A DNA stretch of 64,000 nucleotides from Salinimicrobium sediminilitoris (GTDB lineage: Bacteria; Bacteroidota; Bacteroidia; Flavobacteriales; Flavobacteriaceae). The DNA is taken from the NCBI RefSeq assembly GCF_020866905.1, contig NZ_JAIVCC010000017.1, forward strand, positions 173,761 to 237,760, read 5' to 3'. Both the position numbers and the translations under genes were made by a program. This document shows positions 48,678 to 57,739 of the stretch, piece by piece; the first letter of the stretch is position 1, and each line of letters opens with the position of its first letter. A model generated the notes under the pieces. It did not search any database and was not told the origin of the DNA. It saw nothing but the letters and a program-made list of their open reading frames with translations.

Positions 48678-50450
48678 CTATTCTACAGTGAAGGTCTTTC
48701 TTATCAAAACAGGTTTACCGCTCGGAGTAAATCCCTCCAGTACCACTTCAAAATCTCCATCAACATCTGATGTGAAAAATTCAATTTTCCCACCGTTCTC
48801 TTCGACGTAAACCATAGGTTGCCATAAAAGCTGGTAACGGTAATCGGGAATACGATTGTTTTTGTTCTCCGCGTTATATACCTGTTTAAAATATCTTTTT
48901 GGGATTTCCGGTTGCACCAACTCCACATTTTCAGCATAAGGAGCAGTGTGAAAATCAGGAAAATCTCCATTGATGGTTTCCACCAGAATAGCCCCCTGGT
49001 AAATCTCAGGTCCAAGATAGATTTTATCTCTAATGATCTTTATCGTCTGAATTCTATTAGAATCCAAATTTACAAGTGAAGAATGATCCTGAACAAGAAT
49101 TCCGTCCACCATAACCAATGGACGAACTCCCATGTTTAGATGGCCCAAAAGCCCCCTCACCTCAAAAACATAAGTATTATCCTTCTCTTTTATTACCCGG
49201 GCAGATTTAATGATCTCTAAAAACGTCTCCTGCACACCTTCAAATCTTGTGTAATCATCCAGATTGTAAGTTTCAACCAGGCTCTTTGGAAATATAATTT
49301 CTTCCTGCACCGGAACAAGTGTGTCGGGCTTAAGTGAAAAATAGGCATTTTCTATTTGATTGTACAGGCTACGCTGTATGATCTCCTGTTCCATTTCAGA
49401 ATTAATTGTATAATCAATAAATTTAAGGTCTTTAGTTGTTATGCCTTCCTCTTCGTCTAATTGTATCTGAAAATTCCCTTGTACATTACCTACTATTTCA
49501 ATTACTGCGCTTTCGTCCCGAAGACCGCTGTCAAGGTTAAAAAAGAACTGTCCATTTTCCTTAGTTATAGCAAACTGAGCAAATCCTTCATATGAGGGAA
49601 TAGACAAAGCAACTCTCCTATTTCCGGGAGAAACTTCACTTTCCCCGGAAAAGACACGGCCACTCACTATCTGCCCTCGTAATTCGGGCAGAAAAAGCAT
49701 AGGGGAACCAGAATCTTTAGAAGAATTCTCTTGTTTAGTAAGTACTTGAGAAGGTTCAACTTCAACGGGAGCAGGCAGACCTCCTATTTTGCGTACGGAA
49801 AGAGAGTAATTTCCTGCAGCTGCGTCCGGTTCCATTCCCTGGATTGTTATTTGTACCTGTTCTCTTTTTCCAAAACTCTTTTTGCTCAATTCGAGATCTA
49901 AAAAATCTTTTTGCTCTATAGGTTCTCTACGACCTTTCTTTAAAGCTACACCTGTAGATAAATCAATTTCTTTCGCAACTTCAGTATCTTGAAACAACTT
50001 CTTCTGATCGCCTTGATATGGATTGATCACTACCAGATCCCCCTCAAAAAAGGCATTTTTAAAGTTCTTCATCCAGTTTGTATAGGCAATTAACTTATAG
50101 CTGCCCGAGGGTGTATTAGTGGGAACAAAGAAATCTGCGCTACCTCTTCCATTCTTCAGTTCTATTTTTTGCTTAAAGATGACACTATCATCTTTCCCTA
50201 TCATTTCTACATAAGCTATTTTGCTAAAGTTTGATACCTCACCGTTATCTTCTTCAACGTTATACACGCTGTAAAGAAGATATTCTCCCGGAAACAGAAG
50301 AGACGTATTATAATCCACATAGATCTTCTCATGCGGAATATTTTCAGTCAAATCATCAACCACCAAAGATCTGTCTATTGTTTGTCCCTGCATTTCCTGA
50401 GATAGGAAAATACCAAGGACTATGAACATTGCTAATATTATTTTCATCAT
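48678..50450 (-). CDS. Secreted MG2-domain protein with TonB-plug-like region
   Basis: A secreted protein of about 590 residues when started at ATG 50450 or 50447; the longer frame from 50495 runs into the DUF4249 gene. The signal ends at EMQGQ. An MG2 (macroglobulin-like) domain follows, seen from HEKIYVDYNTSLLFPGEY to GSYKLIAYTNWM, about residues 40-130 of the short form. Later, PLVMVDGILVQDHSSL and YQGAILVETINGDF resemble a TonB-receptor plug (compare LIVVDGVPL and GANGVVIVTT in SusC). It has no barrel, so it cannot be a transporter. It is the last gene of a four-gene operon with a TonB receptor and a DUF4249 lipoprotein, a combination common in this phylum. Its role is unknown; binding of a peptide or protease-related ligand is one guess. 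Confidence 0.75.
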   Translation of the reverse strand: MMKIILAMFIVLGIFLSQEMQGQTIDRSLVVDDLTENIPHEKIYVDYNTSLLFPGEYLLYSVYNVEEDNGEVSNFSKIAYVEMIGKDDSVIFKQKIELKNGRGSADFFVPTNTPSGSYKLIAYTNWMKNFKNAFFEGDLVVINPYQGDQKKLFQDTEVAKEIDLSTGVALKKGRREPIEQKDFLDLELSKKSFGKREQVQITIQGMEPDAAAGNYSLSVRKIGGLPAPVEVEPSQVLTKQENSSKDSGSPMLFLPELRGQIVSGRVFSGESEVSPGNRRVALSIPSYEGFAQFAITKENGQFFFNLDSGLRDESAVIEIVGNVQGNFQIQLDEEEGITTKDLKFIDYTINSEMEQEIIQRSLYNQIENAYFSLKPDTLVPVQEEIIFPKSLVETYNLDDYTRFEGVQETFLEIIKSARVIKEKDNTYVFEVRGLLGHLNMGVRPLVMVDGILVQDHSSLVNLDSNRIQTIKIIRDKIYLGPEIYQGAILVETINGDFPDFHTAPYAENVELVQPEIPKRYFKQVYNAENKNNRIPDYRYQLLWQPMVYVEENGGKIEFFTSDVDGDFEVVLEGFTPSGKPVLIRKTFTVE

Positions 50451-50457
50451 ACTATTT

Positions 50458-51639
50458 CTATTCTTCCCAAAATTCGGGAGGTACATTCGTTCCAAAAACC
50501 GTACAATCTATACAGGCAGCTCTAACGAATCTATACCCTTTTTGAACATCAAAACCAAGATATTTTAATCTTCCCGTTGCTAAAGACTCCCTTAATACCT
50601 CCCTGTCGGCCGCTGTTCCTGTTGGCGGAAATACAGCTTCACATTCCTTCACGTGAGCATCGGGACGAAAATCATTGCGGTTGTAGAAGTCTTCAAAATC
50701 AAAAAAGATCCTCTGCACGGTTACCGCAGCAAGTGAAAATACTCCCACCACTGCTTCATCAGGATCACTTTGAGAAATAATGTTTCCATTGATCAAACCG
50801 AGCTGATTTTGAGTGAATAAGCTTTCAGATTCCGAAAAATCCTGAAGAGTCTCATAATAAGAATATGCTTCCTCAGAAAGAGAAAGCTGTTTAACAAGAA
50901 TGCTGTATCTATGGGCAGTTTTAAAGCTTTCCTTATCCATGAACTTGATCAAAAGTCTATCAATATTATTTTGCGCCTGTTCATTGGTATTTGCCAGGAT
51001 AATCTCACTTGACCCCTCTGTAACATAACATGTTGTTTCCTCTTTGGTCTTTATAACTTGTACAAGTTCATCGTCAATCACGTAAAGATCTCTCATGGAT
51101 GTAAAGGGAGATACGATCTTATAGGTTTCCTGATAATTATATTTGAAAAATCCCGAACTCCCTTCAGGGCCATTTACATCAGCTAAAATGGCAAGTCCCT
51201 CTTCCCCTTCTATAGTTACTTTCTGCGCATACAGTGAACTTATTTCTGAACTTTCAGGTAATTTTTCTATTTCCGAAGAATATTGTCTTCCATTGGAGGT
51301 GTTAATTTCCAGTCTGTATTCAACATTTTGCAGTGCCTTAAAAGGCTGAACAGAAACATATTTACCCGGCTCGGTTTCTTGAAATTCATGAACATCGGAG
51401 TTACTTACCACTCTAATCTGGGCGTTACTTTCTTTCGCAGGACCTTTCTCTTCAAGAGAGTATGTACGGCTTAGAAAAATTTCCTGATAAGACAGTTCAT
51501 TAGTGATCGTTCCTTCAACAACCAGAGCATTTTCATATGTATCGGCCTCAATATCGATCGGTTTAACGCACCCGGAGGCAAAACCAATTAAAATAACAGC
51601 TATCAAAAACTTACACAAAGTATCTATTTTGGCAATCAT
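50458..51639 (-). CDS. DUF4249 lipoprotein
   Basis: A 393-residue outer-membrane lipoprotein: signal ending FASGC, Cys24 lipidated, then VKPIDIEADTYENALVVEGT, the typical opening of DUF4249 with a beta-sandwich (cited motifs: VVEGTITNE, FLSRTY, YRLEI). Near the C-terminus CIDCTVFG contains a cysteine pair, perhaps a disulfide. DUF4249 genes regularly follow STN-type TonB receptors and may form the surface lid or partner of the receptor, as SusD does for SusC; that is inference. It starts 11 bases after the receptor and ends just before the MG2 gene. Confidence 0.85.
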   Translation of the reverse strand: MIAKIDTLCKFLIAVILIGFASGCVKPIDIEADTYENALVVEGTITNELSYQEIFLSRTYSLEEKGPAKESNAQIRVVSNSDVHEFQETEPGKYVSVQPFKALQNVEYRLEINTSNGRQYSSEIEKLPESSEISSLYAQKVTIEGEEGLAILADVNGPEGSSGFFKYNYQETYKIVSPFTSMRDLYVIDDELVQVIKTKEETTCYVTEGSSEIILANTNEQAQNNIDRLLIKFMDKESFKTAHRYSILVKQLSLSEEAYSYYETLQDFSESESLFTQNQLGLINGNIISQSDPDEAVVGVFSLAAVTVQRIFFDFEDFYNRNDFRPDAHVKECEAVFPPTGTAADREVLRESLATGRLKYLGFDVQKGYRFVRAACIDCTVFGTNVPPEFWEE

Positions 51640-51650
51640 CTTCTGCTGCT

Positions 51651-54404
51651 TTAAAATTTAAAATTATAGGTTATTGTAGGAACGGGAATAGCGAAAATTG
51701 AGGTTTTATAAGCTTTGACCTTTTCATTCTCGGTCACAAAAAATACAGAATAGGGATTATTTCTCCCCAAGACATTATAAATCGAAATATTCCAGAAACT
51801 ATGGGCAAGCTTTTCAATCTTATGATTCCCCTCAATGTTTAAACTAAGATCCAGCCTGTAATAGTCGGGGATCCTGAATTCATTACGGTCACTGTACATG
51901 ACATACTCTGCCCCATTATAGGTATACTTTCCTACAGGATATGTAATTGGTCTACCTGTTTGATAAACAAAATTGGCCGACAAACTAAAGCGTTTAGTGA
52001 ATTTATAGTTGGCTACCAATGAAAAGTCATGAGGTTTGTCAAAGTTTGACGGGAAGTAATCTCCACCATTTACTATTTCTTCTTTAAATTCTCCTGCCAG
52101 TTTAACAAAGGATCGTGAATAGCTATAGCTCAACCAACCGTTAAGATCTCCTTTGGTCTTTTTTAGCAGAAACTCTCCGCCATATGACTCTCCCTCTCCC
52201 TGCAAGATTTCAGTCTCAATAGTTTCATTAAGAAAAAGCTGAGCTCCTACTTTATAATCCAATATGTCATTTGATTTTTTGTAATAACCTTCTACACTTA
52301 CTTCATACATGTTATTAAAGAAATTCTTGTACAGCCCCAGGGAATATTGATTTGCTCTTTGGGGTTTTATTATAGCATCAGATAATTTGTAAGTATCTGT
52401 AGGCGATGCAGTAGTATTCGTAGACAGGGTATGAATATATTGATATGTACTATTATAGCTAGCCTTTACCGAAAGATCTTCCTGCAGCAAATATCTTCCC
52501 GAAACCCTTATTTCGGGACCTCCATAGGTCTCAATTACTTCGTTATTTTCATAATCAACTCTGTCAATGACCGAACTTTCCCTCCGTGGAGCCCCTTCCT
52601 GATATATTCTTTCTACGCCTTCTCCCAAAGCGGCAAACATAGAAAACCTGAGCCCGGCACTTAGGAGTAGCTTTTTAGTTACTTCATAATCATCTCCTAT
52701 AAAAACGGCTGCTTCCAGTCCTTTTTCCTGTGCCACTTCTCTTGGCTCAATAGCCGATTCACCACGAGGTTCAATTTCTCCGGGATTTACCAGGTAAAGT
52801 TTTCCTGAAACCCCATAGTCCCACCTATGCCTGTCATTCAATTTATATTTGAAGTGGGTCTTGATGCCGGTCTCATTTATCCCATATCCAGAACGGAAAT
52901 CATTGGTGAATTCTCCCGCATAATCTATATTAAAGGTGTAATCTGAATTTGTGACCTGTAAATTTCCCTGGTGCCGGTTGTTGAACCTGTGAACCAGATC
53001 AAGAGAAAGCAATCTGTTACTGTAGCCGTAAAGGGAGTCGGGGGTTATATTGAATTTATCATTGCTATAATACCCCATCAAATCGAGATCTGTGTCATCA
53101 CCAAATTTGTGATTGTACTTTGCCACCACATCATAAAAAGAAGCTTCATTATCTTTTAGGGATTCTTCATCCAAAGATCTTAAAATCCAATCTGAATACG
53201 TGCTTCTAAAACCAACCAGGACTCCAGATTTCCCTTCTACAACAGGCACTTCTAAAGTGAGATTTCCAGTCACGGGACCTATAGCACCTTCTCCGGCAAA
53301 TTCATCTACATTGGCATCTTTCGTTCTAATATCAAAAACTGAGGACAACCTGCCTCCAAAATGTGCCGGCATGTGACCTTTATAAATATCAACTGCTCCG
53401 GTTGTAAACGGATTCAAGGCCGAAAAAATCCCGAAGAAATGTGCCGGATTGTAAATTACTGCATTGTCCAGAAGTATAAGGTTTTGGTCTGCCCTTCCCC
53501 CACGAACATTAAAGCCGGCTGCACCTTCCCCTGCCGAAGATATTCCCGGAAGGGTCGCACTTACTTTAAGGATATCTCTTTCCCCCAGAACCAGTGGAAT
53601 ATTTTTTATCTCTTCTACATTTATCTCCTCTTTACCCCCGCCTGCATCACTTACGTTACTATCTGGATTTGATTCAAGTAATACCTCTCCAAGTTGTTGA
53701 AAGTCTTCTTTAAGACTAAAATCCAGTTCACCGTCATTGTAGATCACTACTCTTTTAGCAAGGTCTTCATTCCCCAGGGATCGGGTTTCCACTATGTTCA
53801 CCCCCGGCGGCAGTCTCAATTTATAATAACCATTTTCATCGGTTACTGTTCCAATTTCGCTATTCCTCACAGAAATTGCCAGGTTAGGAATTGGCTGCCC
53901 GTCTTCGGCACTGGTAACCCTTCCGGTAAGGCTAAGTCTTTTCTTTCCCGCTGATCTTTCGGCACGACCAATGTTCACCGTTTCTAAAGGTGTCTCCGAC
54001 GTTTTCTTTATACCTTCAAAGAAAACAGGATTGTAGGTTTCCTCTTGCTCCTGTTCAACCACCTGGACATCCCTATTTCCAAAGAAATTATCTGGCAACT
54101 CTTCGTAAAGAACACTACTTTGAGTTAGGATGATCCTCTCATTGAGAAAATGGAAATTCAACAATGTGTTGTCAAGGAGATCTTTCAACAACTCCTCAAG
54201 ACTTATATTCCTGTAATTACCTGAAACAGGTTGCTGCGGAAGCCAGGCTTCGTTGTAGTAAAATTTAAAATTAGTCTTCGTCTCTATCTGAAGCAGAACT
54301 TCCTTAAGCGGAAGATTGGAGAACTGGAGATCTATTTTCTCTTGGTTCTGTGCATCAACTGTAAAAACAATTAAAAAGAACAAACAGGTAAACCAGTTTC
54401 TCAT
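51651..54404 (-). CDS. TonB-dependent outer membrane receptor with STN domain
   Basis: Outer-membrane active transporter of 917 residues. Order: signal peptide (to about 18, TVDAQ), a secretin/TonB N-terminal STN domain (about 22-95, with IDLQFSNLPLKEVLLQIE in two halves and YYNEAW), a carboxypeptidase-regulatory-like domain (about 153-235, LTGRVTSAEDGQPIPN), the plug (about 255-375, with VRGGRADQNLILLDNAVIY in part) and a 22-strand barrel ending in FKF. STN domains normally signal to a FecR-type anti-sigma factor, but no fecI or fecR is near. Its start overlaps the stop of the 249-residue gene by four bases. Substrate unknown. Confidence 0.92.
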   Translation of the reverse strand: MRNWFTCLFFLIVFTVDAQNQEKIDLQFSNLPLKEVLLQIETKTNFKFYYNEAWLPQQPVSGNYRNISLEELLKDLLDNTLLNFHFLNERIILTQSSVLYEELPDNFFGNRDVQVVEQEQEETYNPVFFEGIKKTSETPLETVNIGRAERSAGKKRLSLTGRVTSAEDGQPIPNLAISVRNSEIGTVTDENGYYKLRLPPGVNIVETRSLGNEDLAKRVVIYNDGELDFSLKEDFQQLGEVLLESNPDSNVSDAGGGKEEINVEEIKNIPLVLGERDILKVSATLPGISSAGEGAAGFNVRGGRADQNLILLDNAVIYNPAHFFGIFSALNPFTTGAVDIYKGHMPAHFGGRLSSVFDIRTKDANVDEFAGEGAIGPVTGNLTLEVPVVEGKSGVLVGFRSTYSDWILRSLDEESLKDNEASFYDVVAKYNHKFGDDTDLDLMGYYSNDKFNITPDSLYGYSNRLLSLDLVHRFNNRHQGNLQVTNSDYTFNIDYAGEFTNDFRSGYGINETGIKTHFKYKLNDRHRWDYGVSGKLYLVNPGEIEPRGESAIEPREVAQEKGLEAAVFIGDDYEVTKKLLLSAGLRFSMFAALGEGVERIYQEGAPRRESSVIDRVDYENNEVIETYGGPEIRVSGRYLLQEDLSVKASYNSTYQYIHTLSTNTTASPTDTYKLSDAIIKPQRANQYSLGLYKNFFNNMYEVSVEGYYKKSNDILDYKVGAQLFLNETIETEILQGEGESYGGEFLLKKTKGDLNGWLSYSYSRSFVKLAGEFKEEIVNGGDYFPSNFDKPHDFSLVANYKFTKRFSLSANFVYQTGRPITYPVGKYTYNGAEYVMYSDRNEFRIPDYYRLDLSLNIEGNHKIEKLAHSFWNISIYNVLGRNNPYSVFFVTENEKVKAYKTSIFAIPVPTITYNFKF

Positions 54405-55150
54405 TGGGCAATATCATTTGAAAGTTCAGATAAATTTTGGAACATGGCTACCAATGCCCCATCCCGATTATCTTTTTGTTGTTTTCTGTATTTTCTGTAT
54501 TGCTCTCTCACCGCTGCTTTATGATTGGGAAACAGCTCAAGAAGATTTTTTCGGGAAAGCTCATAATAGTCGTCCCTATATTTAACATAATAATCGGGAG
54601 ACTGTGGATTAAATTCATAATGAACCAGTTCCCGCCCGGAAATTTTTTGCTGTGACAGCTTGTGTTTTTTGAGCACCTGCATATTGGGACCGTCATAAAT
54701 TACTTGAAAAATCCCCGAAAGACCGGACTCCCCTTCGTAGATATTTTTAAAATAGATTGAATTTAATTTAAAACCATCAAGACGATTAGGAAGTAATTTA
54801 AAAACTGTCGCTCCCCGTTGACTGGGGAGTTTTACCAGGAGGGCATCATCAAAAATATTATATTTGGCTTCAACATTAAAGTAAGGTTGATCCTCGTATA
54901 ATACTGTCATAGGCACAAATTCATTGAGCCAAAAAAATTTATGCTTTTCATTGATCATCCTGTGATTCTCAATATATTCAACTCCTGTAAAAATGCGGGT
55001 GTTTTGGATCCCTATGGTTTTATCGAGATTAAAATAGGCTTCCTGAAGATTTAATGGCAGAACCTTTTTTTGACTCCACATGGTATTTCCAATAAAAAGA
55101 AGGACGAGTAAAGCTGAAATTTTATAGGGGTTGATCATGTAGTTCTTCAA
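54401..55150 (-). CDS. Secreted protein of unknown function, first gene of the TonB cluster
   Basis: A 249-residue exported protein with a signal peptide ending near residue 27 (NTMWSQ). The mature part mixes beta-like strands with a charged, helical, basic C-terminus (KAAVREQYRKYRKQQKDN). I do not recognise it. It lies first in a tight operon with the STN receptor, overlapping it by four bases (ATGA), so it is part of the same system, perhaps a periplasmic partner. The promoter lies at 55192-55220. Confidence 0.75.
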   Translation of the reverse strand: MKNYMINPYKISALLVLLFIGNTMWSQKKVLPLNLQEAYFNLDKTIGIQNTRIFTGVEYIENHRMINEKHKFFWLNEFVPMTVLYEDQPYFNVEAKYNIFDDALLVKLPSQRGATVFKLLPNRLDGFKLNSIYFKNIYEGESGLSGIFQVIYDGPNMQVLKKHKLSQQKISGRELVHYEFNPQSPDYYVKYRDDYYELSRKNLLELFPNHKAAVREQYRKYRKQQKDNRDGALVAMFQNLSELSNDIAQ

Positions 55151-55191
55151 TAAAAAAAATTATAATATTTTCTTAAAATAATAAAGAATTC

Positions 55192-55220
55192 CAAAAATAC
55201 ACAAAAACATAAAACTCAAA
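55192..55220 (-). promoter_or_regulatory. Promoter of the TonB/DUF4249 cluster
   Basis: On the minus strand TTTG (55220-55217), 17 bases, TATTTTTG (55199-55192): a perfect Bacteroidetes -33/-7 pair with the same 17-base spacing as the dyad promoters but without a TGA-N6-TCA operator. The leader is about 37 bases. It serves as an internal control for the promoter geometry. Confidence 0.7.
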
Positions 55221-55355
55221 ATTTTTGAACCCTTTTAAATTCAGAATTTCCACAGTCAATCCTGTAGACTTATATAAGCTAAATCTTTGAGCTACGCACC
55301 CTTAACACATTAATAAACTCACCATTCATCATCCGAAATTTGCATTAAAAACAAA

Positions 55356-55377
55356 AAGCCCCGCAATTGCGGGGCTT
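55356..55377 (-). terminator. Terminator of the YceI/DsbA operon
   Basis: AAGCCCCGC (55356-55364) and GCGGGGCTT (55369-55377) form a perfect stem around AATT. On the minus strand TTTGTTTTTA follows. It is 36 bases past the stop of the secreted YceI gene. Confidence 0.9.
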
Positions 55378-55413
55378 CAAAATGTTATTTTAAACACACA
55401 ATTTTATTAAAAT

Positions 55414-55983
55414 TTATTGCTTCTTAAACTCAGCGTCAACGTCGATAACTACCTTGTCGCTCAAGACAGCTTCAGGGAATTTTGGCCCCAGGTTAAAATC
55501 CGATCTATTTACATCTCCAGTAATCGCGAACCCCGAAATTAATTCTCCATTTTGATTTGTAATTGTGCCCCGATGCCAAACATCAAGAGTTACAGGTTTA
55601 GTGATTCCATGGAAAGTTAGATCTCCCTTTACTTTAAATTTCCCTTCTCCCACTTTTTCTGAAGAAGTACTCACAAATGTCATTTTTGGATACTTTTCAG
55701 CATCAAAAAAGTCGGCACTTTTTAAGTGACTGTCTCTTTTCTCAACTCCGGTGTCAATAGAAGGCACCTGAATTTCTACAGTATATTTAGCATCACTAAG
55801 ATCTTCATTTGAAGTTTCTATAGTAGCATCAAATTCGTTGAAACGACCTTCCACTTCCGAAATGCCAAGGTGAGTGATGCCGAAAGAAACCTGAGAGTGG
55901 GCCTTATCGGCTTTCCAGGTGGTTTGAGCAGAAATAGTTGTGCTTAAAAAAGCGATAAATAGAAAAGCAAATATTTGTTTCAT
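55414..55983 (-). CDS. Secreted YceI-family lipid-binding protein
   Basis: A 189-residue exported lipocalin-like beta-barrel of the YceI family, thought to bind polyprenoid or other amphiphilic molecules in the periplasm. The signal ends at ISAQ (about residue 19). Family motifs are W-x-D-x-x-H-S-Q-V-x-F (WKADKAHSQVSFGI), RDSHLKSADFFD and GDLTFHGITKPVTL. It is the last of four genes; the first gene of the operon encodes a cytosolic YceI relative. Ligand unknown. Confidence 0.92.
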   Translation of the reverse strand: MKQIFAFLFIAFLSTTISAQTTWKADKAHSQVSFGITHLGISEVEGRFNEFDATIETSNEDLSDAKYTVEIQVPSIDTGVEKRDSHLKSADFFDAEKYPKMTFVSTSSEKVGEGKFKVKGDLTFHGITKPVTLDVWHRGTITNQNGELISGFAITGDVNRSDFNLGPKFPEAVLSDKVVIDVDAEFKKQ

Positions 55984-56009
55984 TTTGTTGGTTTTAATTG
56001 TTAATGGAT

Positions 56010-56648
56010 TTATTGTTTGTCATTCATTGCCTTTTCAAGGGTCTGCAAAAAAGCTTCTGTGGGTTGTGCTCCCGAAACAGCGTATCGATCATCAAAGACA
56101 AAGAAAGGAACGCCCGTTACCCCAATATTTCTCGCCTCCATTTCATCCTGCTTAACCTCATAATTAAAATCATCAGATTCAAGCATCTGTTTCACTTCAG
56201 CAGCATCCATCCCAATAGAAGCAGCTATTTCAACCAGAACTTCGGGATAATCAATATTTTTTGCATCTTCAAAATGTGCTTTAAACAAAGCTTCTTCTAT
56301 TTCGTCGCCCAAACCTTCAGATTTAGCCATCTGGATCAACTTATGCGCTCTAAAAGAATTTGCCAGCACAGAATCTTCGAGGTTAAAATCCAGCCCCACT
56401 TCCTTAGCCATTTGAGTAGCCCGGCTAAACATTTGCCTTGCCTGCTCTTTGGAAACACCTTTTGCTTCGACGAAATAATCGATAGAATTCATGTCTGCAC
56501 GCGTTTCCAGCGTTGGGTCTAACTGAAAACTTTTCCAGGTGATCTTTACCTTATCTTTTTCCGGAAATTGCTCCAGCGCAGCCTCAAATTTTCTTTTGCC
56601 AATGTAACAGAAAGGACATCTAACGTCCGACCAAATTTTTACTTCCAT
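56010..56648 (-). CDS. DsbA-family thiol oxidoreductase, FrnE-like
   Basis: A 212-residue cytosolic protein of the thioredoxin/DsbA fold with an active site CPFC (Cys11 and 14 in RCPFCYIGKRKFE) and an inserted helical domain, as in the FrnE branch rather than exported DsbA. The cis-proline loop is GVTGVPFFVFDD. No signal peptide. FrnE proteins act as disulfide oxidoreductases or isomerases and are linked to oxidative or polyketide redox work. It lies two bases after the Rossmann-type gene and 26 before the secreted YceI gene. Confidence 0.9.
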   Translation of the reverse strand: MEVKIWSDVRCPFCYIGKRKFEAALEQFPEKDKVKITWKSFQLDPTLETRADMNSIDYFVEAKGVSKEQARQMFSRATQMAKEVGLDFNLEDSVLANSFRAHKLIQMAKSEGLGDEIEEALFKAHFEDAKNIDYPEVLVEIAASIGMDAAEVKQMLESDDFNYEVKQDEMEARNIGVTGVPFFVFDDRYAVSGAQPTEAFLQTLEKAMNDKQ

Positions 56649-56650
56649 AA

Positions 56651-57127
56651 TTACTCTTTTTGATGATAACCTGCAGCTTTAAAAAAGTTCTGCACGATTT
56701 CTTTTGCTTCTTTATTCCTCCCAAAAATATGAAAATCTGAACCTTTTATTTCCAACTCCACTATTCTGGAGTAAGGAAGCAGGTCCTGAAAGCAAAATTC
56801 TTTGTTTTTTAACTTCCCGGGATGAAAAATTACCAGAACAATTTTTTGAGTGGAAACCTGCTTTATCCTATCCAGCAGCTTTGGTTCGATCTCCTCTGGT
56901 TGGATAAAAGCGATAGCATCTGCCTCCCAGCAACCATCTTTCTCACAAGTTGTGAATTCAACTTCGGCCGGTACATCCAGATCCCCCAGCCGCTTCTCTA
57001 ATATTGATTTTTTCGTTTCATCGCGGGAGATGAACAGCAGGCGCAAGTCCTGCTGCACAGCTGCCATTGCCAAAGCAGGACAAAATTCCCCACTTTCTCC
57101 AATAATTGCTACTGTCTTCTTTCCCAT
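56651..57127 (-). CDS. Rossmann-fold protein, NAD(P)-binding-like
   Basis: A 158-residue protein starting with MGKKTVAIIGESGEFCPAL, an atypical dinucleotide-binding start (GESGEF instead of GxGxxG). The alternating strand-helix pattern continues (RLLFISRDETKKS, ADAIAFIQPEE, KIVLVIFHPG). This resembles F420-dependent or NADP oxidoreductases that act as dehydrogenase-like binders, but the missing glycine leaves cofactor binding uncertain. It is cotranscribed with the two YceI genes and a DsbA-like gene. No clear function. Confidence 0.65.
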   Translation of the reverse strand: MGKKTVAIIGESGEFCPALAMAAVQQDLRLLFISRDETKKSILEKRLGDLDVPAEVEFTTCEKDGCWEADAIAFIQPEEIEPKLLDRIKQVSTQKIVLVIFHPGKLKNKEFCFQDLLPYSRIVELEIKGSDFHIFGRNKEAKEIVQNFFKAAGYHQKE

Positions 57128-57175
57128 CTTACTAATTACTTTCAGAAATAAGTTTTCTCCCTTTGCGATGTGAGC

Positions 57176-57703
57176 TTATGCTACTTTTACGAACTGTACC
57201 TCAACATTTATTTTAATCTGGTCTCCCAAAACCACATTTCCTGCTTCGGTAACTGCATGATAGGTCAAACCGAATTCTTTTCGGCTAATTTTCCCCGATA
57301 CAGTAAGTCCGGCTTTGGTTTGTCCGTAAGGATCTACAACTTCCCCTCCATATTCAACATCAAAAGAGACAGTTTTTGTTACGTCCTTAATTGTAAGCTG
57401 TCCTTCAACTGTATCGTCATTCACATTGAAACTGTCGGCTTTAAAAACAAGGTAAGGATGGTTTTCCACCTCAAAGAAATCACCAGATCTAAGGTGCTCA
57501 TCTCTTTGATCATTGCTGGTGTCTATAGATTTTACATCTGCCTTAAACTCAATGTCATTAACCTTTTTAAATTCCTCTCCTTCACTCTCGGCCGCTCCTT
57601 CAAAAACCTTGAATTTCCCGGTAACGGTTGAGATCATAAGGTGCTTTACTTTAAAAGTCACTTCACTGTGTGTTGGATCAATGTTCCATTTTGTACTTGC
57701 CAT
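57176..57703 (-). CDS. YceI-family protein, without signal peptide
   Basis: A 175-residue YceI-fold protein. Unlike the secreted copy at 55.4-56.0 kb it starts directly with MASTKWNIDPTHSEVTFKV and has no export signal, so it should be cytosolic. RDEHLRSGDFFEVENHP and GQLTIKDVTKTVSF are family motifs. It is the first gene of the yceI-rossmann-dsbA-yceI operon, and its promoter (57740-57807) has two candidate Crp/Fnr sites. Confidence 0.92.
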   Translation of the reverse strand: MASTKWNIDPTHSEVTFKVKHLMISTVTGKFKVFEGAAESEGEEFKKVNDIEFKADVKSIDTSNDQRDEHLRSGDFFEVENHPYLVFKADSFNVNDDTVEGQLTIKDVTKTVSFDVEYGGEVVDPYGQTKAGLTVSGKISRKEFGLTYHAVTEAGNVVLGDQIKINVEVQFVKVA

Positions 57704-57739
57704 ATTTTTTATTTTATATGTTAATGATTAATTACAGCA

